A stretch of DNA of 12,705 nt from Leptospiraceae bacterium (GTDB lineage: Bacteria; Spirochaetota; Leptospiria; Turneriellales; Turneriellaceae): the NCBI GenBank assembly GCA_016788945.1, contig JAEUSA010000464.1, forward strand, positions 1-12,705, in the 5' to 3' direction. Of this stretch, positions 1-5,921 are shown one piece after another. Below the pieces are notes generated by a model. That model saw nothing but the letters and a program-made list of their open reading frames with translations, did not search any database and was not told where the DNA came from. A program made the position numbers and the translations under genes. Each line of letters starts with the position of its first letter. The stretch's first letter is position 1.

Positions 1-92
1 TTCCTCCCACGGTGATAGATTGAAAAGCCTAAATACTGTGGCCGCTATCTAGTGGGTTAAGACGGCAAAAACCGCCGATTCGCGACATTTTC

Positions 93-122
93 TTGTCTCG
101 GCATTGGCAGAAAACCTATAAT
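93..122 (+). promoter_or_regulatory. Possible plus-strand promoter, antisense to the MBL gene
   Basis: A perfect TATAAT lies at 117-122, with TTGTCT (4 of 6 matches to TTGACA) at 93-98 and an 18-nt spacer. It points into the 3' end of the minus-strand MBL gene, so any transcript would be antisense to it. Matches to a consensus hexamer occur by chance, and there is no experimental support. Confidence 0.3.
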
Positions 123-145
123 ACGGCTCGCGCAGTCATAGGTTT
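112..145 (-). terminator. Weak candidate terminator hairpin after the MBL gene
   Basis: AAACCTAT (112-119) and ATAGGTTT (138-145) form an 8-bp perfect stem with an 18-nt loop, 13 nt beyond the MBL stop codon. Read on the minus strand the stem ends in a run of four T. The long loop and short T-run make it a weak intrinsic terminator at best. It overlaps the plus-strand TATAAT. The rest of 1-111 holds a small CGGC/GCCG stem at 63-77 and no gene I can support. Confidence 0.35.
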
Positions 146-158
146 GCTCCAACACACA

Positions 159-1241
159 TCAGTGTCCAATCTCCATATCGTCGAACGCAAAACTGGGGGC
201 AATGCCCGGGAACATCCAGTAGGGTGAAAACTGCGACGAATTGAACACATTATAAAAATCAGGGTTCTGCTGCGCGGGACCGGCGATTTCTTTTTCCATC
301 ACCATCGAGATATACTGCTCCAGACCTGATTCTTGCGTGTTGCCATTGAGTATGACTTCCATACCGGTCTTTTGTGCATAATGGCGGATCTCATTGTTCT
401 TCGAATGTATGGGCGCGTAGCTGTCAGCGGAAACGCCGTTCTCTGATGAGACATAAACACCCGCAGGCGTGTTGACGACGAGCGAATGGTTGCCCATCGT
501 ATGGCCGGGTGTGCGTACCAGCGCCAAACCCGGACCCAACATAACATCGTCGTCGAGCAAAATTATCTTTTGCGGGTCAATGCCGGCGATACCATTCGGG
601 CAATACCAATCTTTCTGTGGTGGCAGAAGCCCGGTGGCTGATTCCCATTCTTGGCGCATCACCAACAGCTTTGCATTGGGGAAATATGCCTTGCGATCGG
701 CGGTACCGAGCCAGTTGCGCAGGTCTTGTGTGTGCAGGTGGTCATAGCTGATGTAATCGATATCTGACGGTTCAAACCCCATCAACGGCAACCATTCTTC
801 GACGGTGTGCGCAATCGGGGCGACGAGTTGTTGCGCCGCGTCTTTGACGGGTTTCATCGAGTCGCCCTGAAGTTTCGTGAGAAATCCGCCACCGAAACGC
901 TTGAAAAAACGGGTTTCGGCATTCGCCATGATGTCGCTGGGCGAAAACAGCAGGGTTTTTAATCCACCTTCTGTTTGAAAACGAATGACGAACAGGCGGT
1001 TGGTGATGTGGATGATCGGGGTGACAAAGGTCGCATCGTTGTAGACGCCAAAAAAAGCATAACGCGTCGGGTAGGGTACGTTGACAAGTGTCACGGCGCG
1101 AAAAAATGGCACGCTGCCAGAAGATTGCAGCTCATCGCGGAATTTATGTGCGGCCTTGCGTACAGCAGCGAGCCGAACCTCGGGCACATGCGAGCTGCGA
1201 GTGTCTTTGAATGTGGTTATGGGCTTGATGAATTCTCGCAT
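159..1241 (-). CDS. Metallo-beta-lactamase-fold hydrolase with atypical metal motif
   Basis: A 360-residue protein of the metallo-beta-lactamase (MBL) superfamily, probably a cytoplasmic hydrolase because no signal peptide is visible. The fold is suggested by a histidine motif at residues 168-173 (H-L-H-T-Q-D) after a beta strand (DYISYD), by the TPGHTMGNHSLV segment at 244-255 that supplies the next metal ligand (H247), and by a strand ending in SSEN near 265-268 where the family usually has a ligand Asp. The canonical signature is HxHxDH. Here the Asp position is Gln and the last His is Asp, so the metal site is altered and the substrate cannot be inferred. The start at 1241 (MREFIKP) is the first ATG. 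The frame stays open to a TTG at 1319, but that extension would run through a perfect hairpin and looks artefactual. No good Shine-Dalgarno is visible. The gene is divergent from the pyrophosphatase. The fold call is fairly safe; the function is unknown. Confidence 0.8.
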   Translation of the reverse strand: MREFIKPITTFKDTRSSHVPEVRLAAVRKAAHKFRDELQSSGSVPFFRAVTLVNVPYPTRYAFFGVYNDATFVTPIIHITNRLFVIRFQTEGGLKTLLFSPSDIMANAETRFFKRFGGGFLTKLQGDSMKPVKDAAQQLVAPIAHTVEEWLPLMGFEPSDIDYISYDHLHTQDLRNWLGTADRKAYFPNAKLLVMRQEWESATGLLPPQKDWYCPNGIAGIDPQKIILLDDDVMLGPGLALVRTPGHTMGNHSLVVNTPAGVYVSSENGVSADSYAPIHSKNNEIRHYAQKTGMEVILNGNTQESGLEQYISMVMEKEIAGPAQQNPDFYNVFNSSQFSPYWMFPGIAPSFAFDDMEIGH

Positions 1242-1248
1242 ATCTAAC

Positions 1249-1293
1249 GGAAAGCATGGCCTGCAGCGCGGGCCATGCTTTCCACTCTTTTTT
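1249..1293 (+). terminator. Perfect 13-bp hairpin plus T6 in the pyrophosphatase leader
   Basis: GGAAAGCATGGCC (1249-1261) and GGCCATGCTTTCC (1271-1283) are exact reverse complements around a 9-nt loop, followed by ACTC and six T at 1288-1293. In the plus direction this has the form of an intrinsic terminator. In the minus direction no T-run follows. It lies between two divergent genes, 74 nt before the pyrophosphatase start. It could therefore be a leader attenuator, a stop for antisense transcription over the MBL gene, or an insulator. Which one depends on where the pyrophosphatase transcript begins, and I could not locate that promoter. Confidence 0.65.
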
Positions 1294-1355
1294 GCTTTAC
1301 CCCCTGTTTTTTGCGCCAAGCGTACCCGAACATCTTTCCCCGATGAATAAACTTC

Positions 1356-1360
1356 AGGAG
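1356..1360 (+). promoter_or_regulatory. Shine-Dalgarno of the pyrophosphatase
   Basis: AGGAG lies 6 nt before the ATG at 1367. This selects that start over the ATG at 1343, which has no such site, and over an upstream in-frame ATG at 1256 that lies inside the hairpin. Confidence 0.85.
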
Positions 1361-1366
1361 AATTTC

Positions 1367-3823
1367 ATGTTCAGACTACGAAACGTAGCCGGCCTCGTGA
1401 TGGGCCTGCTGGTGGTTTCTGCAACGCCTCTGATGGCGAGCGAAGCCGACCTCAAAATTCCGAACCTTGCCAGCCAGAGCTTTTTGGGCATCGACGGCCG
1501 CACGCTGTTGATGATCGGCCTCGGCGCCTGCTTTCTTGGCCTTGCGTTCGGCCTCATTGAGTATGTTCGCCTCAAGAACCTTCCGGTTCACAAGGTGATG
1601 CTCGATGTATCAGAGCTCATTTATGAGACTTGCAAAACCTATATGGTAACGCAGGGTAAATTTCTCGGCATCCTGTGGATTTTTATCGCAGCGATCATGA
1701 TCTACTACTTTGGCTTTCTCGCGCAAGGCGGTATTGACGCTGCAGGTAAGGCGATTCACGGCTATGGTGTTGCAAAAGTTGTCGCCATCCTCGGTTGCTC
1801 AGTTGTCGGTATTTTAGGCAGCTACGGCGTCGCTTGGTTCGGTATCCGTATCAACACGTTCGCCAACTCGCGTACTGCTTTTGCCTCACTGACGGGTAAG
1901 CCTTACAATACGTATGCGATCCCGCTGCGCGCGGGTATGTCGATCGGTATGCTGCTCATCTCTGTTGAGCTCGTGCTGATGCTTGCGATTCTCCTCTTTA
2001 TACCCGCTGACTTTGCAGGCCCATGCTTCATCGGTTTTGCCATCGGCGAATCACTCGGTGCTTCAGCGCTGCGTATTGCCGGCGGTATCTTCACCAAGAT
2101 CGCCGATATCGGTTCAGACCTTATGAAGATCGTTTTCAAAATCAAAGAAGACGATGCACGTAACCCGGGTGTCATCGCCGACTGTACAGGCGACAACGCC
2201 GGTGACTCGGTTGGCCCGACTGCTGACGGTTTTGAAACTTATGGCGTGACCGGTGTGGCTCTGATCTCTCTGATTCTGCTCGCGGTATTCCCGCAGTTTC
2301 AGGTGCAGCTGCTCGTGTGGATTTTCGCGATGCGCATTGCGATGATCTTCGCATCACTCGGTTCTTATTACCTCAACGGTATCATTGCCGGCGCTAAATT
2401 CAAAAACGCCGACATGTTCAATTTCGAGATTCCGCTGACGACGCTGGTGTGGATTACCTCTATCGTGTCTGTTGGCCTCACTTACCTCATCTCTTTCTTG
2501 CTGATCCCGACACTCGGCGACGGTACACTGTGGTATAAACTCGCAACGATCATCAGCTGCGGTACCCTTGCTGGTGCGATTATCCCAGAACTCGTGAAGG
2601 TTTTCACTTCGACTGAATCGTCCCACGTCCATGAAGTGGTCACCGCTTCACAAGAAGGTGGTCCTTCTCTGAACGTGCTTTCTGGCCTTACTGCGGGTAA
2701 CTTTTCAGCCTACTGGATGGGCATTGTGATCGTGATTCTGATGGGTGTTTCTTACTACGTCGCCCTGACAGGCCTTGGTCAACTGATGGGCCCATACGCT
2801 GTGGCAGTCTTTGCTTTCGGTCTCGTGGCTTTCGGCTTTTTAGGCATGGGCCCGGTAACGATCGCTGTTGACTCGTATGGCCCGGTAACTGATAACGCAC
2901 AGTCAGTTTACGAACTTTCGTTGATAGAAAACGTACCGAATGTGAAGGCAGACGTAAAGAAAGACTTCGGCTTCGACCTCAACTTCGACAAAGCAAAACA
3001 CTTCCTCGAAGCCAACGACGGTGCAGGTAACACGTTCAAAGCGACCGCGAAGCCGGTGCTTATCGGTACTGCGGTGGTCGGTGCAACAGCAATGATCTTC
3101 TCGATCATTATTATGCTCACCAACAACTTCCAGAACCAGACAGCGATTACCAACCTTTCACTGCTGCACGCTCCGTTCTTGCTCGGTCTTATCACCGGCG
3201 GTGCGGTGATCTACTGGTTTACCGGTGCTTCGACGCAGGCCGTTTCTACCGGTGCGTACCGTGCGGTTGAGTTCATCAAGGCGAATATCAAGCTTGATGG
3301 CGCCACAAAGGCATCGATGGCCGATAGCAAGCGCGTTGTAGAAATCTGCACCCAGTATGCACAGAAGGGAATGTTCAATATCTTCTTGGGCATCTTTTTC
3401 AGCACTCTCGGTTTTGCCTTTGTTAACGAGTACTTCTTCATCGGTTACCTGATCTCCATCGCGATTTTTGGTCTTTACCAGGCGATCTTCATGGCGAATG
3501 CCGGTGGCGCATGGGATAATGCGAAGAAGCTCGTTGAGGTAGAACTGAAGCAGAAAGGTACGCCACTGCACGACGCAACTGTTGTGGGCGATACTGTCGG
3601 TGACCCGTTCAAAGATACTTCTTCTGTCGCGATGAACCCGGTTATTAAGTTCACAACGCTGTTCGGTCTGCTCGCAGTCGAACTCGCGGTCGAACTCAAG
3701 AATCCCGATGGTACTCCGGCGATGCTGCGCACCATCTTCGCGGTAGCGTTCTTCGCACTGTCGATGGTGTTTGTCTGGCGCTCATTCTACGGAATGCGCA
3801 TTAAGAAGGGCAAAGCTCACTAA
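1367..3823 (+). CDS. hppA: Membrane H+-translocating pyrophosphatase
   Basis: An 818-residue polytopic inner-membrane enzyme that hydrolyses pyrophosphate and pumps protons out of the cytoplasm. It lies at or above the upper end of the family's usual size. Substrate and Mg binding motifs are present: EDDARN at 261-266 (DDPRN is usual), the Asp-rich DCTGDNAGD at 272-280, GGAWDNAKK at 713-721, and VVGDTVGDPFKD at 739-750. The motif GNTFKATAK at 554-562 places Lys558 where K+-independent H+-pumps carry Lys and K+-dependent pumps carry Ala, so K+-independent proton pumping is the likely mode. The Ala at 561, however, is where Thr is expected in that group. The first roughly 25 residues (MFRLRN, then a hydrophobic run to MASEAD) look like a cleavable signal or an extra helix. 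The start at 1367 is set by AGGAG 6 nt upstream. The gene appears monocistronic, ending in a double hairpin. Family assignment is very firm; ion and K+ dependence are inferred from motifs. Confidence 0.96.
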   Translation: MFRLRNVAGLVMGLLVVSATPLMASEADLKIPNLASQSFLGIDGRTLLMIGLGACFLGLAFGLIEYVRLKNLPVHKVMLDVSELIYETCKTYMVTQGKFLGILWIFIAAIMIYYFGFLAQGGIDAAGKAIHGYGVAKVVAILGCSVVGILGSYGVAWFGIRINTFANSRTAFASLTGKPYNTYAIPLRAGMSIGMLLISVELVLMLAILLFIPADFAGPCFIGFAIGESLGASALRIAGGIFTKIADIGSDLMKIVFKIKEDDARNPGVIADCTGDNAGDSVGPTADGFETYGVTGVALISLILLAVFPQFQVQLLVWIFAMRIAMIFASLGSYYLNGIIAGAKFKNADMFNFEIPLTTLVWITSIVSVGLTYLISFLLIPTLGDGTLWYKLATIISCGTLAGAIIPELVKVFTSTESSHVHEVVTASQEGGPSLNVLSGLTAGNFSAYWMGIVIVILMGVSYYVALTGLGQLMGPYAVAVFAFGLVAFGFLGMGPVTIAVDSYGPVTDNAQSVYELSLIENVPNVKADVKKDFGFDLNFDKAKHFLEANDGAGNTFKATAKPVLIGTAVVGATAMIFSIIIMLTNNFQNQTAITNLSLLHAPFLLGLITGGAVIYWFTGASTQAVSTGAYRAVEFIKANIKLDGATKASMADSKRVVEICTQYAQKGMFNIFLGIFFSTLGFAFVNEYFFIGYLISIAIFGLYQAIFMANAGGAWDNAKKLVEVELKQKGTPLHDATVVGDTVGDPFKDTSSVAMNPVIKFTTLFGLLAVELAVELKNPDGTPAMLRTIFAVAFFALSMVFVWRSFYGMRIKKGKAH

Positions 3824-3829
3824 TTCCGC

Positions 3830-3860
3830 TATTTCTCTGCAGCCCCGCTGCAGAGAAATA
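3830..3860. terminator. First of two hairpins between convergent genes
   Basis: TATTTCTCTGCAG (3830-3842) and CTGCAGAGAAATA (3848-3860) form a perfect 13-bp stem with a 5-nt loop, 7 nt after the pyrophosphatase stop. No T-run follows on either strand. By itself it is more likely an mRNA 3'-end stabiliser or processing site, or a backup stop, than a classical terminator. Confidence 0.6.
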
Positions 3861-3866
3861 CTCGAT

Positions 3867-3902
3867 AAAGCCCGCTGGTCCCAAGGGACGGCGGGCTTTT
3901 TT
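3867..3902 (+). terminator. Intrinsic terminator of the pyrophosphatase gene
   Basis: AAAGCCCGC (3867-3875) pairs with GCGGGCTTT (3891-3899), with an inner GTCCC/GGGAC extension, and the stem runs into six T at 3897-3902. This is a textbook plus-strand terminator. Its T-run overlaps the stop codon (3901-3903) of the convergent anti-sigma candidate. On the minus strand only three T follow the stem, so termination of that operon here would be weaker. Confidence 0.85.
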
Positions 3903-4923
3903 ATTTCGCAAGCTCTGTTTCGACGGATTTTACGCGTTTGGCTCGGGATTTTTCGTTATGACGGCTTAACAAAACTTTCAGTCGCGCACTGCGTTTCTTG
4001 TCCTTGTTGAATGATTTCGGGTCTTTCTCAAACTCACGCCAGAGTTTTTCCATCTCTTCTTTTTCTTCGTCAGAGGCGGATTGTTTTTTGAGGCGGGTCT
4101 TGGCGTCGTCAACGGCAATCGACCGTGACGCGGCAGTCGGCGCGACCTCATCACCGGCCCGTATCTCCGCTGCTTTGTCCGCTTCACTGCTCTTACCGGT
4201 CGCCATGGGCATCGCCGGCATGCTCCGTGGTGCGGGTGCTGCACCGGCCGAAGGTGCGGCCGGTTTTGCGGGCGAGGTTTGTTCTTCTGCCGGCTTTGCC
4301 ACGCTGGCCAGCCTGTCGCTGTTCTTGCTTTTTTCTGCGCGCTCGATGGCCGGTGCTTCGCGTTTGGTTGCCATCAAATCGGCAGTATCATCTTTGCGTG
4401 CGTCTTTGGCTGCCGGAATATTCGCTTCTTCTTTTTCCAGTTCGTCTCGGTCTGCGCTTTGCATCCCTTTTTTACGAGCGAAATAGCCCGCCTTCGCATC
4501 TTGCTTGCTGACCCGTTCTTCTGTTTCGGTTGTCGCATCGGTCTTGGCATTTTCTAATGTATCTTTGGTTTCGCCAGCTCTCTGGTTCAAGGTTGCCCCA
4601 GCAGCAGTTGTATTCATCGTCTCTTTGTGGCGGTTGAGCTGTATGACCGAAGGTACGACGATCGCGACGAGCACAGCGGCAGCGATGCCATATTTCAGGG
4701 GCCCCGTAGCCCATGATTTTCGGCTGCGCTGGTTAAACACCAATGCTTTACCTTCAGGCTTTTGTGCCGGGCGACCGGCAAGGTGCGTGTCGATTTCGTC
4801 GCGTAAAATTTTGAATTGCCGATCGAGAAACAGATCAAAACTATCACTGCCGCCCGACGAGCGTGGCGTCCCTTTGACCGGCGGCTTACCGGGCGGTTTA
4901 CGGCGGTCACGGCCGTTAGCCAA
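3901..4923 (-). CDS. Putative single-pass membrane anti-sigma factor
   Basis: A 340-residue protein with a basic, proline-rich N terminus (1-25), a short amphipathic cytoplasmic stretch (about 27-50, DSFDLFLDRQFKILRDEI), one membrane helix (about 76-96) and a long extracytoplasmic part. That part is Ala/Lys/Glu/Pro-rich and low in complexity to about residue 270, then highly charged and probably helical to the end. It begins with TTG inside the end of the ECF sigma gene: the two overlap by 8 nt, so translation is probably coupled. That position and topology are typical of anti-sigma factors, which hold the sigma at the membrane until a signal triggers release. There is no HxxxCxxC zinc motif, and I see no cysteine, so it is not a ZAS-type anti-sigma factor. 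No recognised sensor domain is visible. The role is inferred from context and topology, not from sequence similarity. Confidence 0.6.
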   Translation of the reverse strand: MANGRDRRKPPGKPPVKGTPRSSGGSDSFDLFLDRQFKILRDEIDTHLAGRPAQKPEGKALVFNQRSRKSWATGPLKYGIAAAVLVAIVVPSVIQLNRHKETMNTTAAGATLNQRAGETKDTLENAKTDATTETEERVSKQDAKAGYFARKKGMQSADRDELEKEEANIPAAKDARKDDTADLMATKREAPAIERAEKSKNSDRLASVAKPAEEQTSPAKPAAPSAGAAPAPRSMPAMPMATGKSSEADKAAEIRAGDEVAPTAASRSIAVDDAKTRLKKQSASDEEKEEMEKLWREFEKDPKSFNKDKKRSARLKVLLSRHNEKSRAKRVKSVETELAK

Positions 4924-5494
4924 AGTAATCCCCCCCGATACCGCGTGCCTCGAGTTTGCTTTTGAGCAGCGTCTTGGCCTGGTTCATGCGCGACTTCACC
5001 GTACCTGTATTCAGTTCTAACGCCTCGGCAATGGACTCGTAGCTCATGTCTTCAAAATAGCGCATCAGTATCAGCGGTTTATAGTTTTGTCCCAATTCGT
5101 TCACCGCATCCATTAGATGCCGCGACATGTCAGAAAGTTCGATATTTTGCTCTGGTTGTGCGCGCGTATCGGCGATCTGCGTGCTCTTTTGCTCGACGAG
5201 ATCACCCGTCACCTCGCGCTTTTGCCGGCGCGACACCTTGCGTTGCACATCGTGGCAATGATTGATGAGAATGCGCACAACCCAGGTATATTCACTCGAT
5301 TCACTGCGAAAGGTTTGTGCGCTTTTACCGGCCTTGATCAACGCCTCTTGCACAGCGTCTTCGGCGTCTGTGGTATTGCGTAGTTGTGCAAGTGCCAGCC
5401 GGTAAAGCCGCTCGCGGTAGGGCATCAGGCGACTGATGAATTCACCAGCCCGGTCAAAGGCGAAAGCGAGTAATCCGAGCACGGCCAATTTCAT
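4916..5494 (-). CDS. ECF-family RNA polymerase sigma factor (sigma-70 group 4)
   Basis: A protein of about 192 residues with only regions 2 and 4, as in extracytoplasmic-function sigma factors. Region 2 is marked by PYRERLYRLALAQLRN followed by DAEDAVQEALIKA, and by the YTWVVRILINHCHD segment that forms the -10 recognition helices. Region 4 is in the C-terminal third, with ELGQNYKPLILMRYFEDMSY and a helix-turn-helix (SIAEALELNTGTVKSRMNQAK). It directs RNA polymerase to a stress or envelope regulon. I chose the ATG at 5494, which gives a normal family length. A TTG at 5536 would add 14 residues, and neither start has a clear Shine-Dalgarno at normal spacing. The gene is followed at once by the overlapping membrane anti-sigma candidate and is divergent from a lipoprotein gene. 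The family call is firm; the regulon and the exact start are not. Confidence 0.9.
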   Translation of the reverse strand: MKLAVLGLLAFAFDRAGEFISRLMPYRERLYRLALAQLRNTTDAEDAVQEALIKAGKSAQTFRSESSEYTWVVRILINHCHDVQRKVSRRQKREVTGDLVEQKSTQIADTRAQPEQNIELSDMSRHLMDAVNELGQNYKPLILMRYFEDMSYESIAEALELNTGTVKSRMNQAKTLLKSKLEARGIGGDYFG

Positions 5495-5530
5495 CGGTTT
5501 GCGTGAAGCGATCGGCTCGTCACAGCGCAC

Positions 5531-5564
5531 TGTCAAATCAAAATAAGCCCGATAACGTTTGACA
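5531..5564. promoter_or_regulatory. TGTCAAA...TTTGACA inverted repeat between sigma and lipoprotein genes
   Basis: TGTCAAA (5531-5537) and TTTGACA (5558-5564) are exact 7-bp inverted arms 20 nt apart. Each arm contains a TTGACA -35-like hexamer pointing outward, one toward each divergent gene. On the plus strand, 17 nt after TTGACA, there is only a poor -10 (TTGCTA) just before the lipoprotein ATG. On the minus strand no -10 is convincing. It may be an operator or overlapping divergent promoters; evidence is limited to the symmetry and its position. Confidence 0.35.
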
Positions 5565-5565
5565 T
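5533..5565 (-). other. Possible 10-codon upstream ORF before the sigma gene
   Basis: On the minus strand GAGGAGG (5572-5566) directly abuts ATG (5565), which opens a 10-codon frame (MSNVIGLILI). Its TGA overlaps the alternative sigma TTG start (5536) as TTGA. A stop-start overlap would fit translational coupling. However, zero spacing between Shine-Dalgarno and ATG is poor for initiation, so this may be chance. Confidence 0.2.
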
Positions 5566-5591
5566 CCTCCTCAAGGCGCCATTGCTATCTC

Positions 5592-5891
5592 ATGCGCCGC
5601 ACCGTGCCCGTTATTACCATGCTTGTGGCTCTTGCCGCTGCCTGTCGCGAGAATAAGGCAATCGCGGCAGCCCGCGGCAATTCTGTAGAATATGCCCTCG
5701 CCGCCTGCGAATGTGAAAAGCTGCAGAAAAAGAAGCCACCCGGCGACACCAAACTCTGCGGTGAGCAGATGGCACGCGCTGAGCGTTATATGCGGATTAA
5801 CTTTGAAATGGGCAAAGTTTCCGCTGCCGACAGGGCTTCTGTGCGCAAAGCGGGCGCAGAGGCGTTCGAAAAATGCATGAAAGAACCCTGA
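5592..5891 (+). CDS. Small putative lipoprotein
   Basis: A 99-residue protein of no family I recognise. Residues 1-18 (MRRTVPVITMLVALAAAC) form a short basic, then hydrophobic signal peptide ending in AAAC, a relaxed lipobox of the kind spirochaetes tolerate. Cys18 would be lipidated, anchoring the mature protein of about 82 residues to a membrane. The mature part contains further cysteines (ACECEKL, KLCGEQ and a Cys near the C terminus) and is mostly charged and helical, which suggests a disulfide-stabilised helical domain outside the cytoplasm. I chose the ATG at 5592 because the signal peptide begins there; an in-frame TTG at 5559 would only add polar residues. No good Shine-Dalgarno is seen. 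The gene is divergent from the ECF sigma gene and 30 nt upstream of the TPR gene, with which it may be co-transcribed. Confidence 0.65.
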   Translation: MRRTVPVITMLVALAAACRENKAIAAARGNSVEYALAACECEKLQKKKPPGDTKLCGEQMARAERYMRINFEMGKVSAADRASVRKAGAEAFEKCMKEP

Positions 5892-5921
5892 TCTGGCTGC
5901 CGATGATATATAAGTCATTCT

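Noticed and set aside
1242..1319. N-terminal extension of the MBL protein to a TTG at 1319
   Set aside because: The extension runs through the perfect 1249-1283 hairpin, is unusually rich in Lys, Gly and Cys, and is not needed for the fold. The first ATG is at 1241.
1256..1366. Longer pyrophosphatase start at 1256 or 1343
   Set aside because: The ATG at 1367 has AGGAG at ideal spacing, and the upstream residues do not resemble the family. 1256 lies inside the hairpin stem.
3998..4486. 162-residue plus-strand ORF opposite the anti-sigma candidate
   Set aside because: It is a mirror of a low-complexity, Ala/Lys/Glu-rich gene; its Ser/Ala/Phe-rich translation has no domain and no Shine-Dalgarno support.
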